From: Leptolyngbya sp. SIO1E4
Lineage (GTDB): Bacteria > Cyanobacteriota > Cyanobacteriia > Phormidesmidales > Phormidesmidaceae
NCBI GenBank assembly: GCA_010672825.2
Contig: JAAHFU020000002.1
Span: forward strand, 260,001-324,000
Length of the DNA: 64,000 nucleotides
Direction: 5' to 3'
Position numbers and translations under genes: made by a program. Positions 53,552-61,966 of this stretch are shown one piece after another (within the stretch, counting starts at the first letter, position 1; each line of letters opens with the position of its first letter). A model generated the notes under the pieces. The model saw only the letters and a list, made by a program, of their open reading frames with translations. It had not been told where the DNA came from and made no database searches.

Positions 53552-54850
53552 TCAACCAGGATTTGCAGGGGCTTTCCGGTCAAGTTGGGTTGCGGCTGCG
53601 ATCGCGGCTTTCTCTCTTGCCCGTTGAGCATAGGGACTGAGTTCAGACACCTCACATCCGGTCAGAATACTTAAATTCTCTAGGCTAATACCGCGCATCA
53701 GCATCTCGATACACCAGGTTTGTCGAGCTTGATTGGGATAAGGGCGCATGCCGCCAACATCAATGCCCTGCCACCAAAGATCCCAGCGCACTTGAATGTT
53801 TGAGACTGTCATCGGTTCCCCTGCTTCATTGATAAACATGGCAGCGGCATTATCTTTGCGGGTTTTCAGCCATTTGGTGAGCGGGTTGCTCGTGTAAGAC
53901 CCATAGCGCTTGCCTAAAATCCATTGGTTTACAGGAACCTGGCGGGGGCTGCTAGGCCCTGTCACTTGCAAAACATGCTGGGATTTGTCGCAAATTTCAT
54001 GGCATCGTTCCAGTCGCACAATTTCCTCAGATAGGAGCCCTGCTCCAAACAGAACATAGGCGAGGGCATAGTCTTGAGGGCTGAGGGTTCGGGCTTGCTT
54101 AATCATCTGATGAACCCAGGCGGTGGGTAGATCAACAATGAGGGCCGCCAATTGTGTGGATTGAGACTGGCCCGTGTCAGCAATTTCTTTTGTGGGGTGC
54201 GAGCGAGGGGCAGGGGTAGCGTCAGAGGTTACTTCACCGACAGCGCGATCGGAGGCGATCGACCCAGTGCCCTCGGTCAGCACCGTGACCAACGCGTCTA
54301 GAAAGTCCTCACGGTTTTCCCACAAGACACAGCCGCTTGTGGCCTCGACCACGGTGTACCCCACCAGCAGCGCGCCCAGAAGGCTCGCGAGATCACCAGC
54401 AGGCAAGCGAGCTGCCTCCGCTCCTACCAGTTGATCGAGATGTTTTGCCATGTCCCGCTTAACCTCACTAAGCTGCTGCTGCAACGCCTGACGGTGCTCG
54501 GGAGGGTACTGGTCGGCTTCGCCAATGACAGAGCGTACAAAGTTGGGAACTCGTTCAAGTCTATGCAAGCAAGCACTTGCATAGGCTCGCAGGGCCTCGG
54601 GGGATTGAGCAGATGGCAGCAGCGCTGGCTCAGCTAGAACAGCAGAAGCTTCTTGCAGCATTGCTAACAACAACCCGTATTTATTGCCAAAGTTGCGAAA
54701 CAGAGTCACTTCGTTGACCCCCGCCTTATCAGCGATTTGACGGGTGGTGGTCTGACTAATTCCTTGAGATAGAAATAGCTCCAGGGCTGCCTGGGTTAGT
54801 CGCTGGCGAGTAGAGAGCGTTGGCATAGAAAATGCAAGTGATACTTGCAT
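53552..54850 (-). CDS. TetR-family regulator fused to a tyrosine-recombinase-like domain
   Basis: Protein of up to 432 residues. Residues 13-60 are a TetR DNA-binding domain (TRQRLTQAALELFLSQG and TTTRQIADKAGVNEVTLFRNFGNKYGLL), followed by a helical TetR core to about 195 and an acidic linker. Residues about 245-415 resemble the catalytic domain of phage-integrase-type recombinases. RQTWCIEMLMRGISLENLSILTG matches the usual R-H-T-F-A..LL..G..L..I...LGH, and SPYAQRA supplies a Tyr (Y407). Key residues differ: the HxxR His is Asn373, the last His is Cys399, and the first Arg is not found. Inactive recombination is likely. Start ATG 54850 or 54826. Divergent from a desaturase gene. Confidence 0.82.
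   Translation of the reverse strand: MQVSLAFSMPTLSTRQRLTQAALELFLSQGISQTTTRQIADKAGVNEVTLFRNFGNKYGLLLAMLQEASAVLAEPALLPSAQSPEALRAYASACLHRLERVPNFVRSVIGEADQYPPEHRQALQQQLSEVKRDMAKHLDQLVGAEAARLPAGDLASLLGALLVGYTVVEATSGCVLWENREDFLDALVTVLTEGTGSIASDRAVGEVTSDATPAPRSHPTKEIADTGQSQSTQLAALIVDLPTAWVHQMIKQARTLSPQDYALAYVLFGAGLLSEEIVRLERCHEICDKSQHVLQVTGPSSPRQVPVNQWILGKRYGSYTSNPLTKWLKTRKDNAAAMFINEAGEPMTVSNIQVRWDLWWQGIDVGGMRPYPNQARQTWCIEMLMRGISLENLSILTGCEVSELSPYAQRAREKAAIAAATQLDRKAPANPG
54832..54850. promoter_or_regulatory. Operator-like palindrome 1
   Basis: ATGCAAGT-GAT-ACTTGCAT, with 8-bp arms. Its right end coincides with one candidate start codon of the TetR gene. It shares TGCAAGYGAYACTTGCA with palindrome 2. 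Confidence 0.7.
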
Positions 54851-54881
54851 AAAAGTGAAAGTACTGTTAGGGTGAATTCGT

Positions 54882-54900
54882 TTGCAAGCGACACTTGCAA
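54882..54900. promoter_or_regulatory. Operator-like palindrome 2
   Basis: TTGCAAG-CGACA-CTTGCAA. Its centre is exactly 50 bp from that of palindrome 1, and both are within the 148-bp TetR-desaturase gap. A looser copy of the arms (6-nt spacer) occurs inside the TetR gene at 54562-54583. Confidence 0.7.
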
Positions 54901-54998
54901 GTTGGGTAGCCTTAGCCTAGCATTCGCATGCCAATCTGGCATCCAGTTGTCGCTGCTAGAGATTCACGTTCGACACTCGGTACACTCATGGAGAACTT

Positions 54999-55868
54999 AT
55001 GGCTTCACAACTGACTTCACCCTCAACGCATAATTCACCCCTGCCAGCGGGTTCAATTGCCCGCCCGCCGTTGAATTGGGTGAGCGTCATTTTCTTTGCA
55101 GTATTTCATGGGCTGGCGCTGCTAGCGCCCTGGTTTTTCTCATGGTCAGCCCTAGGCGTTGCAGTCTTATTGCATTGGCTCTTTGGAGGGGTGGGCATCT
55201 GTTTGGGCTACCACCGTTTATTGAGCCACCGGAGCTTTCGTGTGCCCAAGTGGCTGGAGTACATCATCGCTACGCTGGGGGCGTTAGCGATTGAAGGGGG
55301 GCCAATATTTTGGGTTGGGGGTCATCGGCAGCACCATGCGTTTGCAGAGGATGTGGAGAAAGATCCGTATTCCGCCAAGCGGGGGTTCTGGTGGAGCCAT
55401 ATGCTGTGGATTCTATATCCCCAGCCGACCACGTTTGATCACAAGCGTTATGCCAAATATGCGCCTGACCTGGTGCGTCAACCATTCTATTGCTGGCTAA
55501 ATCGTCATTTTTTGCTACTGCAAGTGCCACTGGCAGGGTTGCTTTATGGGCTAGGGGGCTGGTCGTTTGTCATCTACGGGATTTTTGTCCGTTCTGTAAT
55601 GTTGTGGCATGCGACCTGGCTGGTGAACTCGGCGACCCATCGCTGGGGCTATCGCACCTTTGATGCTGAGGACAACGCCCGCAATCTGTGGTGGGTGTCA
55701 CTACTGACCTATGGGGAAGGCTGGCATAACAATCACCATACCTACCCCCGTGCTGCACAGACCGGCTGGCGCTGGTGGGAGATTGATGTCACTTGGCAGA
55801 CGATTAAGCTGCTGCAAAAACTAGGATTGGCAACCAAGGTCAATCGCATTCCGGCCTCTCGCAGCTAG
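54999..55868 (+). CDS. desC: Acyl-lipid fatty acid desaturase (Delta-9, DesC type)
   Basis: Membrane di-iron desaturase of 289 residues that introduces the first double bond at Delta-9 of acyl chains, tuning membrane fluidity. The three His boxes HRLLSH (72-77), HRQHH (109-113) and HNNHH (243-247) are intact, and the flanking sequence YHRLLSHRSF and EDVEKDPYSA is that of the DesC class. The start ATG is at 54999. Two palindromes upstream (54832-54850, 54882-54900) suggest control by the divergent TetR protein. A terminator hairpin follows. Confidence 0.94.
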   Translation: MASQLTSPSTHNSPLPAGSIARPPLNWVSVIFFAVFHGLALLAPWFFSWSALGVAVLLHWLFGGVGICLGYHRLLSHRSFRVPKWLEYIIATLGALAIEGGPIFWVGGHRQHHAFAEDVEKDPYSAKRGFWWSHMLWILYPQPTTFDHKRYAKYAPDLVRQPFYCWLNRHFLLLQVPLAGLLYGLGGWSFVIYGIFVRSVMLWHATWLVNSATHRWGYRTFDAEDNARNLWWVSLLTYGEGWHNNHHTYPRAAQTGWRWWEIDVTWQTIKLLQKLGLATKVNRIPASRS

Positions 55869-55885
55869 TGATTGAGACCTGCAAA

Positions 55886-55915
55886 TCACCCTATCTGTAA
55901 ATTCAGATAGGGTGA
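55886..55915 (+). terminator. Hairpin downstream of desC
   Basis: TCACCCTATCTG-TAAATT-CAGATAGGGTGA, a perfect 12-bp stem 17 bp after the stop. No T-tract follows, so it may be factor-dependent or also serve the convergent tilS gene. Confidence 0.65.
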
Positions 55916-56004
55916 CTGAAGGGACATTGTGGCCAGAACATCTATCGACTTGAAGGGCTCATGCTGGCTACCCCTGCCCTGACCAGATCTATATTTTTGC
56001 AGGA

Positions 56005-57066
56005 CTACTCTGATGGAGTCTGGGGATCTGTCACTATACCGACTGATGGCACTGAGCTTGGGGAGTGATTGAATTTGATCCAGGGATCCTCTACATAGGC
56101 GATCGCCCCTCCCGGAAACGGATCGGTCTGACTTCGATTAGACGCATGGAGCAGCGCTACTAATTTCTCAATATGTTCGAATTGAGGATGGGTGGGTAAC
56201 CGCTGGCAGAGAACTTGCCGCAGCACCCGACGCTGCAGCGCTAGCGGTGCCTCCTGGAGTAACCGTCGCTGAATAGCATCCCCTTTCACACAACGATCAA
56301 ATAGATGCTGGGCCGCTTGCGATAAATAAGTAACCTCTGCGGTCAAAATCTCTGCAGTTTGGGCCAGGGTTACGTCTACTTGAGGATTAAAGTGGGTGCG
56401 CAGAAGCGGCAACACCTCTAAACGCAGGCGATTGCGGGCGTACGTCAGGTCTGCATTGGTTGCATCTTGCCAGACGGGGATGGCGTAATCTTGGCAGAAC
56501 TGAGCTGTTTGGGCACGGGTCACATCTAATAAAGGACGGACCAGGGAAATATCAGGTGCGTTCTCCCCGAGAGGGCGTTGTCGAGTCAAGGCTTGTAACC
56601 CGTCTGCTCCACTGCCCCGCAATAAGTTATAGAGCAAGGTCTCGGCGCGATCGCTCGCGGTGTGCCCAGTCACCACATGGGTGCAGCCCTGCTTCTGAGC
56701 CACCGATGCAAAGGTTTGATAGCGCCAGCGTCGCGCGTCTGCCTCACTGCCAGGGGGTTGGGTTGCCGTTTTGACGGTGCAAGTAACCCCCCACTCTTTA
56801 GACAGTTGGGCCACAAATTGGGCATTTGCATCGGCATCTGGTCGCCAAAGATGATTGCAGTGCACGCTATGAAGCTGCCACCTCCACTTGTCGCGCAAAT
56901 CGACCAGTAACCGCAGCAGGCATTGAGAGTCTTGGCCACCTGAGATCGCAACCAGCACTCGACTAGCTTTGGGCAACAAGGCTTGAGGAACCTCATGTTC
57001 TGAGCGAATGAAGTGCGATCGTAAGGTTTGATGCAGGTGGGCATGGAGGGCACCCCAAGCAGTCAC
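56005..57066 (-). CDS. tilS: tRNA(Ile)-lysidine synthase
   Basis: Converts C34 of the tRNA-Ile(CAU) wobble base to lysidine, so that it reads AUA. The N-type ATP pyrophosphatase P-loop ISGGQDS is at 41-47, followed by the HCNHLWRPDAD segment. The HVVTGHTASDRAETLLYNLLRGSG and DATNADLTYARNRLR motifs are diagnostic. It has 353 residues, the short form common in cyanobacteria. ATG 57066. Divergent from minC with a 123-bp gap. Confidence 0.95.
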   Translation of the reverse strand: MTAWGALHAHLHQTLRSHFIRSEHEVPQALLPKASRVLVAISGGQDSQCLLRLLVDLRDKWRWQLHSVHCNHLWRPDADANAQFVAQLSKEWGVTCTVKTATQPPGSEADARRWRYQTFASVAQKQGCTHVVTGHTASDRAETLLYNLLRGSGADGLQALTRQRPLGENAPDISLVRPLLDVTRAQTAQFCQDYAIPVWQDATNADLTYARNRLRLEVLPLLRTHFNPQVDVTLAQTAEILTAEVTYLSQAAQHLFDRCVKGDAIQRRLLQEAPLALQRRVLRQVLCQRLPTHPQFEHIEKLVALLHASNRSQTDPFPGGAIAYVEDPWIKFNHSPSSVPSVGIVTDPQTPSE

Positions 57067-57189
57067 GGCCGTCTCCTATTTGTATAGATAGATAAATCAT
57101 GCAAGAAAAGCGCTGTTTGCCGTCACAGTACAGAAATCCTGGTCTAAGATGGCAAGACCATATGACCTATCCATGACTGTTTACGGTTC

Positions 57190-57978
57190 ATGAACTCGGA
57201 ATCCACGTCCTCTCACCTAGTGACGGAACTCCCTACGCCTGAGGCAGATCCTAACCTACAGGTTCGCTTCAAAAGTCAGGGAGGCAAATTGCTATTACTC
57301 TTACCGCCTGCCGTAGAAGGGGAAACTGCACCCACGACCTGGGCTGAGATTTGGGAGCAACTTAAGCATCGCCTATCAGCCGGTGAGCGCTTTTGGCAGC
57401 CTCGCACAGTGGTCTATTTGCTAACGCGCGATCGCCTCTTAGATGCCCGCCAGCTTCAGGAGGTTGCCGATGCTTTAGCAGATGCCGATTTACAACTAAA
57501 GCGAGTCTACACCAGTCGCCGCCAAACGGCTGTGGCCGCTGCAACCGCTGGTTATTCAGTGGAGCAACATACCCCCGTTACCCATCTCAATCAGTCCCCT
57601 GAGACGCCGGGTAAAGCCCTCGATGATCCTTTGTATATGCAGGGCACAGTTCGTTCTGGGGTAGAAATTCGCCATGCGGGAACGGTGGTGATCTTAGGAG
57701 ATGTCAATCCTGGTGGCAGTGTAATTGCAGAGGGCGATATTCTCGTCTGGGGGCGTTTAAAGGGGTTAGCCCATGCTGGCTCTAAAGGGAATGCCGTCAG
57801 CCGAATTATGGCGTTGCGTATGGAACCGACCCAACTCCGAATTGCCGACAAAGTTGCCCGCCCTCCTGAAACTCCCCCAAGTGAGTATTTGCCTGAGGTG
57901 GCCTATGTTGGGAAAGGCGGAATTCGCATTGCTTTAGCGCAGGAGTTTGCCCGGTGGGCAATGGGGGCTAAACCTTAA
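57190..57978 (+). CDS. minC: Septum site-determining protein MinC
   Basis: Inhibitor of FtsZ assembly, with 262 residues. A variable N-terminal domain (to about 120) is followed by the beta-helical C-terminal domain with VRSGVEIRHAGTVVILGDVNPGGSVIAEGDILVWGRLKGLAHAG. It is activated by MinD, encoded next. ATG 57190. First gene of a minCDE cluster. Confidence 0.95.
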   Translation: MNSESTSSHLVTELPTPEADPNLQVRFKSQGGKLLLLLPPAVEGETAPTTWAEIWEQLKHRLSAGERFWQPRTVVYLLTRDRLLDARQLQEVADALADADLQLKRVYTSRRQTAVAAATAGYSVEQHTPVTHLNQSPETPGKALDDPLYMQGTVRSGVEIRHAGTVVILGDVNPGGSVIAEGDILVWGRLKGLAHAGSKGNAVSRIMALRMEPTQLRIADKVARPPETPPSEYLPEVAYVGKGGIRIALAQEFARWAMGAKP

Positions 57979-58146
57979 GATATTGATTGGTTCAGTGATG
58001 TTCTGCCAAAACAGCCAATCGAATGATTCCTCTCAAAGGGGTCACTGTAGGGCATAATCAAGCACAAACATATCCGTTTTGGTCAAGGCCAGCGGGCATC
58101 CTCTAGAAGTTGTCAACTTTTTCGCAGCAGATCACATTAAACCCCT

Positions 58147-58947
58147 ATGACCCGTATTGTTGTTCTTACCTCTGGTAAAGGCGGTGTTGGTAAAACCACT
58201 TGCACAGCCAACTTAGGGATGGCCCTCGCCCAGCGGAATCAGCGTGTTGCTGTATTAGACGCGGACTTTGGGTTACGTAACCTTGATCTGTTACTCGGGC
58301 TAGAAAACCGCATTGTTTACACCGCACTAGATGTGTTGGCTGAAGACTGTCGTCTAGATCAAGCCTTAGTGAAAGATAAGCGGCAGCCCAACCTGGCACT
58401 GCTACCGGCGGCACAGAATCGATCAAAAGAGTCCATCACGCCAGACCAAATGGCTGAGTTAGTCGCCAAAATATCGGGGGCTAAGTTTAACTTCATTCTG
58501 ATTGACAGCCCGGCGGGCATTGAAATGGGCTTTAAAAATGCGATCGTTGCCGCTAAAGAAGCCATCATTGTGACTACGCCAGAAATCTCTGCCGTGCGCG
58601 ATGCTGATCGCGTGATTGGTCTTTTAGAAGCGAACGACATTAAAACAACCCGTCTCATCGTTAACCGTCTCAAACCCGCTATGGTGCAGGAAGAACAAAT
58701 GATGTCGGTGCAAGACGTCCAAGATATTTTGGCGATTCCCCTGTTAGGGGTCATTCCCGATGATGAACGGGTGATTGTTTCTACCAACCGAGGTGAACCC
58801 CTGGTTCTGGAGCAAAAGCTCTCCCTGGCAGGTATTGCCTTCTCAAACGTTGCTAGACGCTTGCTGGGCGAAACTGTCCCGTTTTTAGATCTCAATGCCC
58901 CCCACGATGACCTATTTTCCCGGTTTCGTCGTCTGTTTAGGGGATAA
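58147..58947 (+). CDS. minD: Septum site-determining protein MinD
   Basis: Membrane-associated ATPase of 266 residues that positions MinC and is cycled off the membrane by MinE. The deviant Walker A SGKGGVGKTT (near 9-18), LLDADFGLRNLD-type switch and LIDSPAGIE are typical. A C-terminal amphipathic membrane-targeting helix (FSRFRRLF) ends the protein. The 168-bp gap to minC may hold an internal promoter. ATG 58147. Confidence 0.97.
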   Translation: MTRIVVLTSGKGGVGKTTCTANLGMALAQRNQRVAVLDADFGLRNLDLLLGLENRIVYTALDVLAEDCRLDQALVKDKRQPNLALLPAAQNRSKESITPDQMAELVAKISGAKFNFILIDSPAGIEMGFKNAIVAAKEAIIVTTPEISAVRDADRVIGLLEANDIKTTRLIVNRLKPAMVQEEQMMSVQDVQDILAIPLLGVIPDDERVIVSTNRGEPLVLEQKLSLAGIAFSNVARRLLGETVPFLDLNAPHDDLFSRFRRLFRG

Positions 58948-58995
58948 GCCCTTGAAAACTGCAAGTTTACGTATTCGCCTTTTTCTCCTGTGCCT

Positions 58996-59316
58996 ATGCT
59001 GAGTGAACTGTTAGATCGGCTCTTTAATCGAGGCAAAACAGAGACCAGCCGTTCAGCGGTCAAGCGTCGTCTCCAGTTCGTGCTGGCGCACGATCGCGCT
59101 GATCTGACGCCAGAAACGGTGGAAAAAATGCGTCGGGAAATCCTTGAAGTGGTTTCCCGGTATGTTGAAATCGACACCGAAGGACTTGAGTTCTCTCTCG
59201 AGAATGATGACCGAGTAACCGCTCTGATTGCCAACTTGCCCATCCGGCGCATCCGAACAGTCTCTAGTGAGCCAGCTACAACCCCGCCGACTGTCGATGC
59301 CTCTGTAGAGTCTTGA
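58996..59316 (+). CDS. minE: Cell division topological specificity factor MinE
   Basis: Small protein (106 residues) that stimulates MinD ATPase and confines division to midcell. The N-terminal LSELLDRLF membrane/MinD-contact helix, [37 protein letters not shown] and LEFSLEN match the family. Start at ATG 58996; a GTG two codons earlier is also possible. It is 48 bp after minD; the ferredoxin gene starts 3 bp after its stop. Confidence 0.95.
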   Translation: MLSELLDRLFNRGKTETSRSAVKRRLQFVLAHDRADLTPETVEKMRREILEVVSRYVEIDTEGLEFSLENDDRVTALIANLPIRRIRTVSSEPATTPPTVDASVES

Positions 59317-59319
59317 GAA

Positions 59320-59766
59320 ATGGTGAAGCCGGTAAATCCCGAACCTGTGCCAACGTCACCTTTGCAGAAAACTGTGGCGGCGTTGCATCTAAAAGCGATT
59401 TCCCATCACGTACTGCTATGTGCTGATCAAACGACACCCAAGTGTTGCGATAAAGCTGCCAGCCTAGAAGCCTGGAACTATCTTAAAAGACGCCTGAAAG
59501 AGCTTTGCTTAGATACCCCGACAGAAACCCGCGATACCTGTGTGTTTCGGACTAAGGCAAACTGTCTACAAGTTTGTCAACAAGGCCCTATTCTACTGAT
59601 CTATCCCGAAGGGATTTGGTATCACAGTGCGATGCCAGAGGTTATTGAGCGCATCATTCAAGAGCATCTTATTGGTGGTCAAATTGTTCGAGATTATGCT
59701 TTCAATCGTCATGCATTATCTTCTCAATCTTTGTTGCCAGAGCCGATGAAGACTGAGATTGAGTAG
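59320..59766 (+). CDS. Thioredoxin-fold [2Fe-2S] ferredoxin-like protein
   Basis: Protein of 148 residues with the four-Cys pattern of thioredoxin-like [2Fe-2S] ferredoxins: [10 protein letters not shown] in the first half, and [25 protein letters not shown] in the second. It is close to the minE stop, so likely cotranscribed, although no link with cell division is known. The electron-transfer partner cannot be deduced. ATG 59320. Confidence 0.87.
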   Translation: MVKPVNPEPVPTSPLQKTVAALHLKAISHHVLLCADQTTPKCCDKAASLEAWNYLKRRLKELCLDTPTETRDTCVFRTKANCLQVCQQGPILLIYPEGIWYHSAMPEVIERIIQEHLIGGQIVRDYAFNRHALSSQSLLPEPMKTEIE

Positions 59767-59939
59767 TCGACAAAAATGATACTGATTACTTTGTCCTAGA
59801 ATAGCCACAGACTCCGCAAACGCGCTAAGCAAATTGAGTAGGCTCAGTTTTTTTAACCATAAACGTACTCTATTGCTTGAGAGCGGGTACCCTGTAGTAG
59901 GTCTAATGACGTTTGGTTGATTGAGGTAAGTAGGTCAGC

Positions 59940-60587
59940 ATGAAAGACGCAAATGCGGGTGATCAGAAGACGCTACTGCTCATTGATGATGACCCAAACT
60001 TGATCTTGCTCGTTAAAGACTATCTAGAGTTTCGAGGATATCAGGTCATTACAGCAGAAAATGGGCGGGAAGCTTTGGATGTTTTAACAGGCAAAACTCC
60101 TGACATGATCATCTGTGATGTGATGATGCCAGAGATGGATGGGTATGCCTTTGTTGAGCATGTCCGCGATAATCCTAGTACAGAATGGATTCCGGTTCTT
60201 TTCCTCTCTGCAAAAGGGCAAAGTCAAGACCGGGTTAAAGGTTTAAATATTGGTGCTGATGTTTACATGGTGAAGCCCTTTGAGCCGGAAGAGCTGGTGG
60301 CTCAGGTCGAATCTTCTCTGAAGCAGGCTTCTCGTCTAATTCGTCAGCAAAGTAAAGGTGGGAGTGCACCCCCCACCATTAATGTTCCGTTTGATGTAGA
60401 ACTGACTCCTACTGAGTTGAAGGTTGTACAGTTTGTTGCACGTGGTATGGCTAACCGAGAAATTGCTGAAGAATTGCAGGTGAGTCAACGTACGATTGAA
60501 AGCCATGTCAGCAATATGCTTGGTAAGACTGGACTTCACAACCGGACGGAGCTTGCCCGCTGGGCAATTGAAAATAATAAAGCGTAG
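59940..60587 (+). CDS. rre1: NarL/LuxR-type response regulator Rre1 (Ycf29)
   Basis: Receiver plus C-terminal LuxR-type helix-turn-helix, 215 residues. The LLLIDDDPNLILLVKDYLEFRGY opening, phosphoacceptor Asp in ICDVMMPEMDG and KPFEPEELVAQVESSLKQ are those of the Rre1/Ycf29 family, conserved from cyanobacteria to red-algal plastids. The output domain has TPTELKVVQFVARGMANREIAEELQVSQRTIESHVSNM. Rre1 works with the histidine kinase Hik2 in heat and salt stress responses, as known from other species. Own promoter likely in the 173-bp gap before it. Confidence 0.9.
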   Translation: MKDANAGDQKTLLLIDDDPNLILLVKDYLEFRGYQVITAENGREALDVLTGKTPDMIICDVMMPEMDGYAFVEHVRDNPSTEWIPVLFLSAKGQSQDRVKGLNIGADVYMVKPFEPEELVAQVESSLKQASRLIRQQSKGGSAPPTINVPFDVELTPTELKVVQFVARGMANREIAEELQVSQRTIESHVSNMLGKTGLHNRTELARWAIENNKA

Positions 60588-60653
60588 TATGGTGAATTGC
60601 TGAGAATCGCTTACTTTTACAGCAGCTAGTTTGATATGCTAGTTGTCTGGTTT

Positions 60654-60726
60654 GCTGGTGTAGCTCAGTTGGTAGAGCAGCTGATTTGTAATCAGCCGGT
60701 CGCAAGTTCGAGTCTTGTCACCAGCT
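60654..60726 (+). tRNA. tRNA-Thr (anticodon UGU)
   Basis: A full cloverleaf: acceptor GCTGGTG pairs with CACCAGC, the D-arm begins AGCTCAGTTGG, and the anticodon stem GCTGA/TCAGC has loop TTTGTAA. GTTCGAGTC forms the T-loop. The discriminator is T and 3' CCA is not encoded. It decodes ACA and related codons. Confidence 0.95.
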
Positions 60727-60892
60727 TTGAATTTTCAAGTGTCAGAACTTAACTGAGGTTGGGTCTTAGAGAGATCGCTTCAGGGCGATGGAAGAGCTTC
60801 GCTCAAAGAACCAGACCACGAACGATAAGATGTTCTGGTAATGGGCTGTCCCTTTAGTTCTGGCCGTGGCGATTGGGGAACTCTGTAAGGCA

Positions 60893-61966
60893 TCATCCAA
60901 ACCCTTTTCCCCGATTGCTTTGTTTCCACACTAGCCACTCCCCTTGCTGCCCGCCTGCAGCGAGCCATTTTCCGTTGGGGCTCCAGCTGAGAACGGAAAA
61001 GCCCTGGGAAGCCCCTTCTAGAATTTGAGTGGCTCGTTGAGCTTTTTGCCAGAGGCAAATCCAGCCGTCTTCGGCAGCGGAGGCGAGGAGCGTGCTGCCG
61101 GGTTGAAAAGCGATCGCGTTCACCCGTTGCTCATGTAAGTCGAGCACCTCGGCATTCCAGCCGTCGTTAGCATCGCTTTGCTTGCGCCAGACAATAACGT
61201 CGGTGCCGCTAGCGGTCGCCAGGAGAGGAGCCTGTCCTACCGTGACGTCAGACCAGGCAAGCTGGCGGACTTTACCCGGAAAGCCGCTCATCTGCCAGGG
61301 ATCAGCACTGTTAAAGGGCCACACCAGCAGAGTTCGATCAAGATTGCCGGAGGCTAGGTATTGACCATCGGGAGAGAGGGCGATCGCCACACTGGCCGCG
61401 GCAATTTCGCGCACCTCCGGATCCGCATCCCAGTTGTCACGGCACCAGATTTTGACACCTTGGTGGCCGCTAACGGCCAAATGGTTGCCCTGAGGATGCC
61501 AGGCCATATCTAAGACCGACGAGTTTTCGAACTGTAAGGTGGTGACAATGTCTTCGGCCTCAGTATCCCAGACTTGGGCATAGCGACCGAGGCTGAAGGC
61601 GAGTTCGTTACGAGTAGGGCTCCAGGTGAGGCTGTCGAGCCAGGTGCGGGGGTGGGGGAGACGGGTGGGGGAGTGGATGGGGAGAGAGGCAGAGGGATGA
61701 ATGGGCCAGATGAGAAGCTGACCGGATTGGCCTCCAGCGGCGAGGTGATGACCGTCGGAGGAGAAGGCCAGGCAGTCGATGGATTGGCCGTTGGCTTCCT
61801 GGAGACTAATTTCTGTCTGGGTTTCAGGATTGATGAGGATAATTTCGCCAGCCGCGGAAGCGATCGCCAGGGTTAGCTGACTCGGGCACCAGGCGATCGC
61901 CGTCACATAGTCGTTCAGATGACCTCGCTGGCAAACATCCAGAAGCGTTTTGGTTACACCAGGCAC
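60893..61966 (-). CDS. WD40-repeat beta-propeller protein
   Basis: Cytoplasmic protein of 357 residues with about seven WD-like repeats (VTAIAWCPSQLTLAIASAAGEIILI, CLAFSSDGHHLAAGGQSGQLLIW, VNAIAFQPGSTLLASAAEDGWICLW and others). A low-complexity Ser/Pro/His insertion lies near residue 95-110. It overlaps the COG0523 GTPase gene by 13 bp on the same strand, so the two are cotranscribed. Inference: it may be a docking partner for the GTPase, or only share its regulation. Start ATG 61966. Confidence 0.88.
   Translation of the reverse strand: MPGVTKTLLDVCQRGHLNDYVTAIAWCPSQLTLAIASAAGEIILINPETQTEISLQEANGQSIDCLAFSSDGHHLAAGGQSGQLLIWPIHPSASLPIHSPTRLPHPRTWLDSLTWSPTRNELAFSLGRYAQVWDTEAEDIVTTLQFENSSVLDMAWHPQGNHLAVSGHQGVKIWCRDNWDADPEVREIAAASVAIALSPDGQYLASGNLDRTLLVWPFNSADPWQMSGFPGKVRQLAWSDVTVGQAPLLATASGTDVIVWRKQSDANDGWNAEVLDLHEQRVNAIAFQPGSTLLASAAEDGWICLWQKAQRATQILEGASQGFSVLSWSPNGKWLAAGGQQGEWLVWKQSNRGKGFG
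61648..61682 (+). other. G-quadruplex-type G-tract cluster
   Basis: Plus strand shows five runs of three to five G separated by 1 to 8 bases in 35 bp, on the strand opposite to the WD40 coding sequence. It encodes the low-complexity Ser/Pro insertion of that protein. A stable G4 is possible. Confidence 0.5.

Noticed and set aside
53461-53655. 64-codon frame overlapping the end of the TetR fusion gene
   Set aside because: Considered as a frameshifted C-terminus. The fusion protein already ends after its conserved Tyr motif, so the overlap is coincidental.
53552-54850. An active integrase fused to TetR
   Set aside because: The catalytic His of HxxR is Asn, the LGH His is Cys and the first Arg cannot be placed; recombination activity is unlikely.
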